A stretch of 48,614 bases of DNA from Deltaproteobacteria bacterium (GTDB lineage Bacteria; Myxococcota_A; UBA9160; UBA4427): the NCBI GenBank assembly GCA_019310385.1, contig JAFDEK010000016.1:1-48614 (forward strand), given 5' to 3'. The notes beneath the pieces are model-generated. The model was not told the origin of the DNA. It worked only from the letters and a program-made list of their open reading frames with translations, and ran no database searches. The position numbers and the translations under genes are program-made. Positions 7,746 to 15,003 of the stretch are shown in pieces. Each line of letters opens with the position of its first letter. Positions within the stretch are counted from its first letter, which is position 1.

Positions 7746-8986
7746 GACGCGGCCGTCCTCTTTCTTTCGGAAGAGGGCAAGGAGAAGACAAGATGAAAGA
7801 AGGCCTGACGCTGGCCCTTGGACCCGAACGCGAGCAGCCCCGCCGAGAGGAGCAGGTAGAGGGCCACGAAGCCCCAACGAACGGCGGTGCTGGGAAAGAA
7901 GAGCTGCGCCGCGAAGAGCGCCGCGAGCACGAGGGCTTCGCGGCGCGTGAAGCGCAGGTCGCTGATCACGATGGCGGCGAGCAGGGACTGCGCCGAGGTG
8001 AGCCAGAGCTCCGCGGTCTGCCGGGGGTCGAGAGGCAGACCGCCCAGGCCCCCCGCCGAGATCGCGAAGGCGATGGGGATGGCGCCCACGAGCAGGGTCC
8101 ACTGGTTCACCTTGGACGACACCAGCGCGCCCATCCCGATGGAGCCCCGCAGCTTCCACGCAAAGAGGACCGCGACCACGAACTCGGGCGACTCCGAGGC
8201 GAGGGGCGCCAGCCACTGCACCAGAAGGAACTCGTCGATGTCGTAGCTGCGGCCCACGTGGACGAGGCTCTCGGCGAAGGGCTCGGCCGAGACGTAGATC
8301 GCGAAGCCCGCGAATGCGAAGAGTATCAGCGCCCAGAAGCGGCGGCCCACCGCCGAGAAGTGGTGATCGATGAGCATCGGCGGACCTGCGAGGTCGGTCT
8401 CGAAGCTCTCTCCCTTCATCGCGCTCCTCACGTAGAGCGCGAAGAGGCCGAGCAGGATCGCCCCGTCCAGCAGGTTGATGGTGCCGCTCAGAGGAATCAA
8501 GAAGGAGTAGAGAGTCGCCCAGATGAGAAAGCGGATCTCCAGGCGCTGGCGGGGATGAATCTCGAGCTCGTCGCTGCCACCGCGCCAGCAGGCCACCAGA
8601 GCGACGGCCGCCCAGCCGAAGCCGATGAGCAGCCGGTTGGCGCCGGTCATGTTCGCGACGGCGTAGCCCGCGTAGCTCGGATCCTTACCCGCCGTCCAGG
8701 CAAAGTGGAGATCGATGGCGTACTCGGGCAACACGCCCACCAGGGCGAGCACCAGCAGGGCCAGGGACTGGGGGATGTCCTGCTCCGCGATCTCGCAGGA
8801 CCAGGAGAGCATGAAGGCGGCGCCCAGGATCGCGCAGCCCCCCAGCACCACGATCCACTCGGGCTGAATCCCGAGGCCGCCAAGGCCGTGGGCGACGGTC
8901 CAGGGAATGGGAAGGGCGATCCCGAGGGCGAACCAGAACAGATCCCGCCGACGAATGTGGCGGATCTCCTCCTCCCCGGAGTTCAT
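7742..8986 (-). CDS. Ca2+:cation antiporter (CaCA) family membrane protein
   Basis: A 414-residue polytopic membrane protein with about 10-11 hydrophobic segments. Two alpha-repeats define the family: VGVLPEYAIDLHFAW to AVANMTGANRLLIG (about residues 83-122) and APLASESPEFVVAVLFAW to SIGMGALVSSKVNQW (about 260-297); E88, E265 and E268 are the probable ion ligands. The family exchanges Ca2+ for Na+, K+ or H+ across the inner membrane; the ion pair is not readable. Start and stop both overlap neighbours by four bases (ATGA with the kinase, GTGA with the oxidase), so translation of all three is coupled. Confidence 0.9.
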   Translation of the reverse strand: MNSGEEEIRHIRRRDLFWFALGIALPIPWTVAHGLGGLGIQPEWIVVLGGCAILGAAFMLSWSCEIAEQDIPQSLALLVLALVGVLPEYAIDLHFAWTAGKDPSYAGYAVANMTGANRLLIGFGWAAVALVACWRGGSDELEIHPRQRLEIRFLIWATLYSFLIPLSGTINLLDGAILLGLFALYVRSAMKGESFETDLAGPPMLIDHHFSAVGRRFWALILFAFAGFAIYVSAEPFAESLVHVGRSYDIDEFLLVQWLAPLASESPEFVVAVLFAWKLRGSIGMGALVSSKVNQWTLLVGAIPIAFAISAGGLGGLPLDPRQTAELWLTSAQSLLAAIVISDLRFTRREALVLAALFAAQLFFPSTAVRWGFVALYLLLSAGLLAFGSKGQRQAFFHLVFSLPSSERKRTAAS

Positions 8987-9948
8987 CCGATGTCGTCGCC
9001 GAACTCGCGCCGGAAACGATCACGAAAGGCGCCGAAGTCGTGCTCGATGGCCTGGGGCCCGGGCAACGCGACCTTGAGGGCGCCGAGCAGGCTCCCCATG
9101 CGGGCGCCGACCTCGAGGGGCAGGTCGTTCAAAACGGCATAGAGGATACCGGCGCGATAAGCGTCGCCGCAGCCGGTGGGGTCCACCACTTTTTCAGCGA
9201 CGACGGGCGGAATCTCGCTGCGCTCCGACTCCAGGCGGACTCCGTTCTGGAGCTTCCCCCGGCGCACGAGGGAGCCCTTCTCACCACGGGTCACGATGAC
9301 GGCGCCGGTGAGCTCCGCGATGCCATCCTCGTCGAGGCCCGTCTTCTCCAGGGTGAGCGCCCACTCGTAGTCGTTGACGACGTAGACCGACGCCCCTTCC
9401 AGCATGCCGATGAGCTCGTCGGCCTCGAAGATGGGCATGGCCTGGCCGGGGTCGACCACACAGGGGATGCCCTGCGCCTTGAGCGACGCCGCGTGCTCCA
9501 GCATGGCCTGCTTGCCGTTGGGGGCGACGATTCCCACGCCGAAGGACTCCCCGACTCGAGAGATGGGCGCTTCGTGGGCGCGATCCATGGCTCCCGGATG
9601 GAAGGAGTTGATCTGATTGTTGTCGAGGTCGGTGGTGATGAAGCACTGCGCTGTGTAGGTGTCGTCGAGGACCCGGATCCAGTCGCGACGGATACCGTGG
9701 CCGTCCATCCAATCCGCGTAGGCGCCGAAGTCGCTGCCCACGGTGCCGAGCAGGATCGGGTCCACGTCCAGCACACGCAGGTTGTAGGCGATGTTCGCGC
9801 CCGTCCCGCCGAAGCGCTTCTCGAGGGTGGGGACGAAGAAGGACACGTTGATGGTGTGGATCTTGTCCGCCAGGATGTGATTCCTGAAGTGATCATGGAA
9901 CACCATGATCTGATCGATGGCGATGGATCCCGTGCACAGAACAGACAT
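8983..9948 (-). CDS. PfkB-family carbohydrate/nucleoside kinase, adenosine-kinase-like
   Basis: A 321-residue ribokinase-fold kinase. The N-terminus MSVLCTGSIAIDQIMVF, the substrate motif KRFGGTGANIAYNL (residues 45-57) and the C-terminal PfkB signature DPTGCGDAYRAGILYAV with catalytic base D262 are present. The overall pattern is that of bacterial adenosine kinases, but ribokinase or sugar kinase activity cannot be excluded. The ATG at 9948 has GGAGG 6 bases upstream; the frame is open for 13 more codons. It is first in the coupled operon and divergent from metF. If it is adenosine kinase, it would clear adenosine released from S-adenosylhomocysteine, a plausible link to metF (inference). 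Confidence 0.87.
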   Translation of the reverse strand: MSVLCTGSIAIDQIMVFHDHFRNHILADKIHTINVSFFVPTLEKRFGGTGANIAYNLRVLDVDPILLGTVGSDFGAYADWMDGHGIRRDWIRVLDDTYTAQCFITTDLDNNQINSFHPGAMDRAHEAPISRVGESFGVGIVAPNGKQAMLEHAASLKAQGIPCVVDPGQAMPIFEADELIGMLEGASVYVVNDYEWALTLEKTGLDEDGIAELTGAVIVTRGEKGSLVRRGKLQNGVRLESERSEIPPVVAEKVVDPTGCGDAYRAGILYAVLNDLPLEVGARMGSLLGALKVALPGPQAIEHDFGAFRDRFRREFGDDIG

Positions 9949-10021
9949 CTCGAACCTCCGGATCGCGCAGTCTCGCGGGCTGGGCACCCGGCGTCAATGG
10001 CGGCGGCGGCGAGACGGGTGG

Positions 10022-10027
10022 TAGAAT
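10022..10027 (+). promoter_or_regulatory. Candidate -10 hexamer of a leaderless metF transcript
   Basis: TAGAAT ends 6 bases before the metF ATG, and no Shine-Dalgarno is visible. If it is the -10 element, transcription would begin at or next to the start codon. No convincing -35 is seen. Confidence 0.35.
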
Positions 10028-10033
10028 AGCCGG

Positions 10034-10903
10034 ATGCGCATTCTCGACCTCTTCACGCCTGGGCGGCCCGCAATCTCCTTCGAGTTCTTTCCGCCCAAGA
10101 CGGACGGGGGCTTCCGTAGCCTTCCCCGCACCATCGAGGACCTGAAGCGACTGGATCCATCCTACGTCTCGGTCACCATGGGGGCCGGCGGCTCCACCCG
10201 CGCCAAGACCGTCGACCTGGTCACCCAGATCCAGCGCGAGATCGGGATCACCGCCATGGCGCATCTGCCCTGCGTGGGCTTCGAGCGCAGTGAGATCGCT
10301 GCCCTCCTCGACCGCCTCGAGGAGGCGGGGATCGAGAATGTGCTCGCCCTGGGCGGCGACCCGCCCCGGGACGCCGCCGACTACGTCCCTCCCGCGGACG
10401 GCTTCGCCCATGCCAACGAGCTGGTGGCCTTCATCCGCGCCCGCGGTCCGCACTTCTGCATCGGCGGCGCCTGCTATCCCGAGGTCCACCCGGCCGCACC
10501 CAGCGCGGATGTGGATCTCGACCATCTCGCGCGCAAGGTCGACGACGGCGCCGACTTCCTCATCACCCAGCTCTTCTTCGACAATGGGAAGTTCTTCGAC
10601 TTCGTCGAGCGGGCCCGGGCCCGGGGCATCGAGGCTCCGATCGTGGCGGGAATCATGCCCATCACCAGCGTCGCGGGGGTTCGCCGCATGACCTCGCTCG
10701 GGGGCGGCCAGCTGCCGGCGGAGCTGGACGAGGAGCTCTCGCGCGTGGCCGAGGACGAGGCGGCGACGAGAGAGCTCGGGGTGCGCTGGGCGACGGCGCA
10801 ATGCCGGGAGCTCATCGACGCCGGCGTGCCCGGCATCCACTTCTACACCCTCAACAAGTCCCCGGCCACGCGCCAGATCCACGAAAACCTGTTCCGGAGC
10901 TGA
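10034..10903 (+). CDS. metF: 5,10-methylenetetrahydrofolate reductase
   Basis: A 289-residue MTHFR-fold flavoenzyme that reduces 5,10-CH2-THF to 5-CH3-THF for methionine synthesis in the cytosol. Diagnostic segments are ISFEFFPPKTDGG (with the catalytic Glu), DPSYVSVTMGAGGSTR, HLPCVGF, NVLALGGDPP, IGGACYPEVHP, KVDDGADFLITQLFFDN and GIMPITSV. The length equals the E. coli-type single-domain enzyme. No ribosome-binding site is seen and a TAGAAT lies immediately upstream. It is followed after 10 bp by purN, giving a two-gene one-carbon unit. It is divergent from the PfkB kinase across 85 bp. Confidence 0.96.
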   Translation: MRILDLFTPGRPAISFEFFPPKTDGGFRSLPRTIEDLKRLDPSYVSVTMGAGGSTRAKTVDLVTQIQREIGITAMAHLPCVGFERSEIAALLDRLEEAGIENVLALGGDPPRDAADYVPPADGFAHANELVAFIRARGPHFCIGGACYPEVHPAAPSADVDLDHLARKVDDGADFLITQLFFDNGKFFDFVERARARGIEAPIVAGIMPITSVAGVRRMTSLGGGQLPAELDEELSRVAEDEAATRELGVRWATAQCRELIDAGVPGIHFYTLNKSPATRQIHENLFRS

Positions 10904-10913
10904 GGGCTCGAAG

Positions 10914-11567
10914 GTGCCGACGACTCACGACGATCCGAGCGTCCCGGGGCGCCCGCTACGCGTGGCGGTGTTGCTCTCGGGCGGGGGAACGAGCCTCGAG
11001 AACTTGCTCGAGCATATCGACGCGGGGCGGGTGTCCGCGGAGGTCGTGCTGGTCATCTCGTCCAAAGAGAGGGCCTTCGGTCTCGAGCGAGCGCGCAGGC
11101 GAGGGATTCCCGCCGTGGCGATCTCGCGCAAGAAGCTGGGGGATTCGGCGCGCTTCAACGACGCCCTGCACGCCGAGCTGGCGAAGCACGACGTGGACCT
11201 GATCGCGCTGCTCGGCTTCCTCTCCCTCTTCGAGCTGCGCGGCCGCTACGAGGGGCGGGTCATCAACGTGCACCCCGCGCTGATTCCGGCCTTCTGCGGT
11301 CACGGCTTCTACGGCGACCGCGTCCATCAGGCCGTGCTCGCGGCGGGGGTAAAGGTGTCCGGCGCCACCGTCCACTTCTCCAACGACGAGTACGACCGCG
11401 GCCCGATCATCCTGCAGGAGGCCGTCCCCGTCCTCGAGAGCGACACCCTCGAGCGCCTGAAGGCCCGGGTCATGGCCGCCGAGCGGCGCATCGTCCCCGA
11501 GGCGATCCGCCTCATCGCGGAAGGGCGGGTCCAGGTCAAGGACAGCCGCACCTGGATCTCCCGCTGA
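10914..11567 (+). CDS. purN: Phosphoribosylglycinamide formyltransferase
   Basis: A 217-residue GAR transformylase (de novo purine synthesis, 10-formyl-THF donor). The N-terminal LRVAVLLSGGGTSLENL is the phosphate-binding loop; INVHPALIPAF carries the catalytic Asn-x-His; VSGATVHFSNDEYDRGPIILQEAVPV carries the catalytic Asp. The GTG start is the first codon giving a complete domain. It lies 10 bp behind metF in the same direction, linking two folate-dependent enzymes. Confidence 0.95.
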   Translation: MPTTHDDPSVPGRPLRVAVLLSGGGTSLENLLEHIDAGRVSAEVVLVISSKERAFGLERARRRGIPAVAISRKKLGDSARFNDALHAELAKHDVDLIALLGFLSLFELRGRYEGRVINVHPALIPAFCGHGFYGDRVHQAVLAAGVKVSGATVHFSNDEYDRGPIILQEAVPVLESDTLERLKARVMAAERRIVPEAIRLIAEGRVQVKDSRTWISR

Positions 11568-11605
11568 CGATCCCGACGAGGTGAATATTCACCCACGTCC
11601 CAATT

Positions 11606-11644
11606 CTTCTTGACGGGTGGCGAATAAAAGACGAAAGTGAGGAT
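11606..11644 (+). promoter_or_regulatory. imuA promoter with CGAA-N7-CGAA direct repeat (shared with dnaE2)
   Basis: CTTCTTGAC is followed at fixed distance by CGAATAAAAGACGAAA. TTGACG (11610-11615) is a -35-like hexamer; 17 bases on, GAAAGT (11633-11638) occupies the -10 position and overlaps the second CGAA; the ATG is 6 bases later. CGAA occurs at 11621-11624 and 11632-11635 with a 7-base spacer. The same elements with the same spacings precede dnaE2. The direct-repeat geometry is like the GTTC-N7-GTTC LexA box of alphaproteobacteria read on the other strand (GAAC-N7-GAAC), with a changed base. Repressor identity is inferred. Confidence 0.6.
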
Positions 11645-12517
11645 ATGCCCCCCCTATCCTCCTCTCGCTCCGTGAACCGGGACACGAACCTCGACGCCCT
11701 GCTCTCGGACCTGGGCGGCAGGGTTCGGCGCGGAGAGGCCGTCGCGGCCTGCTCCGCGCCCCCGCACCGGCAACCCACGGGCCTCGCCGACATCGACCAG
11801 CTGCTGGAAGGCGGCTTCCCCTCTGGCCACCTCTGTGAGATCGCCGGTCCCTCCTCGTCGGGCCGGACATCCCTCGCCATGGCGCTACTCGCCTCCACCA
11901 CCCGGGCGGGAGAGTGCGCCGCCCTGGTCGATGGTGCCGACGCCTTCGACCCGGCCTCCGCCGAGGCCCTGGGCGTCGTCCTCGAGCGCGTGCTCTGGGC
12001 CCGTCTTCGGCCTCGTCGGGCCTTATGCGACGAGCCGCGTCGGGCTGTACGTGACGAGCCTCGTCGGGTTTTACGTGACGAGCCGCATGAGGTCCGTTTT
12101 CAGCCGCATCGGACCTTGCGTGACGAGCCGCGTAGGGCCCTGCGCTGTGCCGAACGCCTGCTCGAGACCGAGGGCTTCCCCCTCGTCGTGCTGGACCTCA
12201 CCGGACGGTATTCGGGCGTTCCCGCGGCCTCCTGGATCCGTCTCTCCCGCCTGGCCGCGGCGAGTGGAAGTGCCCTCGTGCTCCTCTCCACGGAGCGCCT
12301 TGCGGGGTCTCGCGCCGAGGTCGCCCTGGAGATGCAGCCGGCCCGGGCCCGCTTCACGGGAGAGCCCGCTTTGCTCGAAGAGCTCGAAATCCAGGCGGTG
12401 CTCGTCCGGCACCGGTCGACTTCCCGCGTCCGTTCCGCCCGGCTTCGCTTGGAAGCCTCCACCGCGGAGCCCCGGGCCAGTCCCGGCGAAAGTCTCGAAG
12501 AAACATCCAACACCTGA
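11645..12517 (+). CDS. imuA: ImuA, RecA/SulA-like mutasome accessory protein, with an inserted octapeptide repeat
   Basis: A 290-residue RecA-fold protein of the ImuA family, needed with ImuB and DnaE2 for damage-induced mutagenesis. The N-terminal TGLADIDQLLEGGFPSGHLCEIAG and a degenerate Walker-like loop PSSSGRTSLAMALLA (about residues 68-82) are typical, as are LVDGADAFDPASAEALG, VVLDLTG and ELEIQAVLVRHR. Residues 123-169 are an arginine/acidic array of six units (PRRALCDE, PRRAVRDE, PRRVLRDE, PHEVRFQ, PHRTLRDE, PRRALRCA) placed where normal ImuA runs directly into ALRCAERLLE. The ATG is 6 bases after the -10-like element; GAGG is only 2 bases before it, so initiation may be leaderless or at the GTG ten codons in. 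imuB follows after 52 bp. Confidence 0.88.
   Translation: MPPLSSSRSVNRDTNLDALLSDLGGRVRRGEAVAACSAPPHRQPTGLADIDQLLEGGFPSGHLCEIAGPSSSGRTSLAMALLASTTRAGECAALVDGADAFDPASAEALGVVLERVLWARLRPRRALCDEPRRAVRDEPRRVLRDEPHEVRFQPHRTLRDEPRRALRCAERLLETEGFPLVVLDLTGRYSGVPAASWIRLSRLAAASGSALVLLSTERLAGSRAEVALEMQPARARFTGEPALLEELEIQAVLVRHRSTSRVRSARLRLEASTAEPRASPGESLEETSNT
12011..12151 (+). repeat. In-frame 24-bp minisatellite inside imuA
   Basis: Six tandem units, five of 24 bp and one of 21 bp (12083-12103), starting at 12011, 12035, 12059, 12083, 12104 and 12128. The common core is CCGCGTCGGGCC followed by a block ending GTGACGAG. Because all units are multiples of three, the array encodes an octapeptide repeat without shifting frame. 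Confidence 0.9.
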
Positions 12518-12569
12518 TCCCGGTCCCCCCTTCTCGGCCCCCATTCCCGCCCCCCACTCCCTCCCCCCC

Positions 12570-14153
12570 ATGCGAATCGCCTGCCTCCTCGTCCCAGATC
12601 TGCCCCTGCGCGCCGAGCTGCGCGCTCACCCGGAGCTTGCGGGGACTCCCCTCGTCGTGTCCTCGGGCCCCGAAGCCCGCGCCGAAGTCGTCGCGCGCTC
12701 CCCCGAAGCCGCGGCCGCCGGAATCCAGCTGCGTTGTTCCATCGCCCAGGCGCGCTCCATGTGCAGCGAGCTCCGATCGGTCAAGGCCTCCCCAGCCCTC
12801 GAGCGAGCCGCCCGGGAGACGCTCCTGGACGTCGCCCTCTCCCTCTCGCCCCGCGCCGCTCTTGCGCCTCGCGCCGCGGGCGTCTTCGCCAGCGCAGGAG
12901 CCGTGTTCCTGGACGCCTCGGGGATCCGCTCCCTCTTTCCCTCGGAGGCGGGCTTCGCCGCCGCCCTCGGTGCCCGGGCCGAGAAGCTCGGGCTGCCCGG
13001 CGTGGTCGCCATGGCGTGCTCGCGCAGCGTGGCGCAGCTCGCCGCCCGGCAGCTCGCCCTCGCGGCACAGCTGCAAAGGCAGGAAGCCGTCACCTGCATC
13101 CTGCCCCCCGGCTCCGAGGCCGACTTTCTCGCGCCCCTTCCCATCGACCTGCTCGATCCGGGCGATGAGCTCGCCCAGACCCTGACCCGTTTCGGTGTAC
13201 ACTCGGTGAGCGACCTGCTGCGCCTTCCCCGGCGCGGTCTCGCCCAGCGGCTGGGCCCCGAGGTACTGGAGCTGATCGCCCGGGCCCGGGGCGAGGAGAA
13301 CGAGCCGCCCCTTCCCCAGCCCCATGCGACAGACCTCGAAGAGGCCATCGACCTCGAATATCCCATCGAGCAGCTGGAGCCCCTCTCCTTCGTGCTGCGC
13401 GGCCTGCTCTCCCGCCTGGGCGAGCGCCTGGCCGTGCGCGGGCTGGCCTGTGCGTCCCTGGACCTCGGCCTCGACCTTTCCGGTAGAGCGGCCGACGGAG
13501 GGCACGATGCCCGGCGCATCGGCACGGCAGCACCGACCCGAGACATCCGCGTCCTGCTACGCCTGATCTGCCTGGATCTGGAGCAGAACCCACCGCGCGC
13601 TCCCATCGAGGGGCTCTCCCTGCGCGCCCTGGGGCTTCCCCTGCGCAGCGATCAGCTGGATCTGTTCCGACCGCGGGGGCCCGACCCCGTCGCCCTGGAT
13701 CAGGCCCTGGCCGAGCTGGAATCCCTGTGCGGAGCGGGACAGGTCGGCGCGCCGGCCACATCCGATGACCATCGACCGAACCTGTTCCGCCTCGAGCCCT
13801 TCTCTCGCAGCCCCGCAGGGCATTCCAACACCCCACCGAGGACTCGATCCGGCGGCTCGGCGCCCCAAGCCGCCCACAGCCCAAGCTCCCGGCTGGCCGT
13901 ACGGGCGCTCCGCCCTCCCGTGAGAGCGGAGGTACGCCTATGCGGGGGGCATCCCACATCCATCCGCAGCGCGGTCACGAGCGGTCGGATCCTCCACGCA
14001 GCCGGGCCCTGGCGTACGACGGGGCGCTGGTGGTCCGAAGAGGAGCGCTTCGCCCTCGACCACTACGACATCCAGGTCAGCGACGGAACGATTCTCCGCC
14101 TTTGCTTCGATTGGGTGCGCCGGGACTGGCAGATCGACGCGATCTACGACTAA
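12570..14153 (+). CDS. imuB: ImuB, catalytically inactive Y-family polymerase-like protein
   Basis: A 527-residue Y-family fold. It starts MRIACLLVPDLPLRAEL, where active Y-polymerases have the D-x-D metal motif; only one Asp remains (D10). The SLDE catalytic motif is replaced by GVFASAGAVFLDASG (residues 104-118), so no polymerase activity is expected. Helix-hairpin-helix sequence FGVHSVSDLLRLPRRGLAQRLG is at about 208-229. QLDLF at 362-366 is a beta-clamp-binding motif, the feature through which ImuB tethers DnaE2 (family knowledge). The C-terminal tail (VRAEVRLCGG to RDWQIDAIYD) is the ImuB-specific domain. The frame is open upstream through imuA, but the ATG at 12570 matches the domain start. 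Confidence 0.9.
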   Translation: MRIACLLVPDLPLRAELRAHPELAGTPLVVSSGPEARAEVVARSPEAAAAGIQLRCSIAQARSMCSELRSVKASPALERAARETLLDVALSLSPRAALAPRAAGVFASAGAVFLDASGIRSLFPSEAGFAAALGARAEKLGLPGVVAMACSRSVAQLAARQLALAAQLQRQEAVTCILPPGSEADFLAPLPIDLLDPGDELAQTLTRFGVHSVSDLLRLPRRGLAQRLGPEVLELIARARGEENEPPLPQPHATDLEEAIDLEYPIEQLEPLSFVLRGLLSRLGERLAVRGLACASLDLGLDLSGRAADGGHDARRIGTAAPTRDIRVLLRLICLDLEQNPPRAPIEGLSLRALGLPLRSDQLDLFRPRGPDPVALDQALAELESLCGAGQVGAPATSDDHRPNLFRLEPFSRSPAGHSNTPPRTRSGGSAPQAAHSPSSRLAVRALRPPVRAEVRLCGGHPTSIRSAVTSGRILHAAGPWRTTGRWWSEEERFALDHYDIQVSDGTILRLCFDWVRRDWQIDAIYD

Positions 14154-14183
14154 CATGCAACCACCGCGACTCGTCGAGACCGG

Positions 14184-14241
14184 GAAATTCACGGGAATTT
14201 CTCGGGAATCCCGACTCCCAGTCACGCGTGTCACGCGTGAC
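14184..14241. promoter_or_regulatory. Run of three inverted repeats between imuB and the methyltransferase gene
   Basis: Three palindromes in 58 bp: GAAATTC-acgg-GAATTTC (14184-14201), TCGGGA-a-TCCCGA (14202-14214) and GTCACGCGTG-t-CACGCGTGAC (14221-14241). The third is a perfect 21-bp inverted repeat and also contains the 14-bp palindrome TGTCACGCGTGACA (14230-14243). They lie 31-88 bp after the imuB stop and over 150 bp before the next ATG. They could be operators for the downstream gene or stacked RNA hairpins ending the imuAB message; no U-tract follows. Confidence 0.6.
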
Positions 14242-14397
14242 AGACACCGATCCAGCGACCCCGAAACCCCCGGGCGCACCCGAGCCAGGCGCCTCGCCAC
14301 TGTCTGCGCTGCCGATCTCTCCGCCGCCATCACCGACGTTGAGCCTTCAGCGCGCACCGCAGCGATGCAAATCACCTAGGGAAGGAAACAGGGCTGT

Positions 14398-14997
14398 ATG
14401 ACTGCAACGCAGAATCCCAACAGGCAGGACCACCGACTCGCCTTCTTCCGCGGCTTCCTGAACCGACCCAAGGAGGTGGGATCCATCATTCCCAGCTCGC
14501 GCTTCATGGAGAAGCGCATCGTGAAGACCGCGGATTTCCAGCATGCGAAGGTCGTCGTGGAGCTCGGCCCCGGCACCGGAGGGACCACCAAGGCCTTCCT
14601 CAAGCACATGCGCCCCGACGCCAAGCTGCTCGCCATCGAGCTGAATCCGGACTTCGTCGAGCTGCTGCAGAAGACCATCCACGACCCACGCCTCATCGTC
14701 CATCAGGGAAGCGCGACCGACATCCCCAAGGCGCTGACGGAGTATGACCTCGGGAAGCCCGAGGTGATCCTCTCGGGCATCCCCTTCTCCACCATGGAGC
14801 GCCAGCTGGGCCTCGACATCCTGCGCTCGGCCCACGAGAGCCTCGCTCCCAACGGCCGCTTCGTCGCCTACCAGTTCCGCGACCGTGTGGAGCGCCTGGG
14901 GCGCCACGTCTTCGGCCGGGCACACGTCCAGACCGAGCTCCTCAACGTGCCCCCCATGCGCGTCTATCGCTGGTACAAGGATCCCCTACCGGCCTGA
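14398..14997 (+). CDS. Class I SAM-dependent methyltransferase, PmtA/KsgA-like
   Basis: A 199-residue methyltransferase. KVVVELGPGTGGTTKAFL (about residues 51-68) is the SAM-binding motif I, LLAIELNPDFVELL motif II, and GKPEVILSGIPFSTM supplies the motif IV region. The N-terminal FFRGFLNRPKEVGSIIPSSRFM is characteristic of the phospholipid N-methyltransferase-like group (COG3963), which also resembles rRNA adenine dimethylases. The probable substrate is therefore phosphatidylethanolamine at the inner membrane, but a nucleic-acid target is not excluded. GGAAGGAAAC lies upstream as a weak ribosome-binding site. It is convergent with dinB, with 6 bp between stops. Confidence 0.82.
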   Translation: MTATQNPNRQDHRLAFFRGFLNRPKEVGSIIPSSRFMEKRIVKTADFQHAKVVVELGPGTGGTTKAFLKHMRPDAKLLAIELNPDFVELLQKTIHDPRLIVHQGSATDIPKALTEYDLGKPEVILSGIPFSTMERQLGLDILRSAHESLAPNGRFVAYQFRDRVERLGRHVFGRAHVQTELLNVPPMRVYRWYKDPLPA

Positions 14998-15003
14998 CCC
15001 CGC

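Noticed and set aside
9949..10033. SAM or SAH riboswitch upstream of metF.
   Set aside because: The gap is only 85 bp, shared with a divergent promoter, and no riboswitch core is visible.
11835..14153. A single long rightward reading frame through imuA into imuB that could suggest a 772-residue fusion.
   Set aside because: The first 245 codons lie out of frame with imuA, have no homology and arise from G/C-rich third positions plus the 24-bp repeat; ImuB starts cleanly at 12570.
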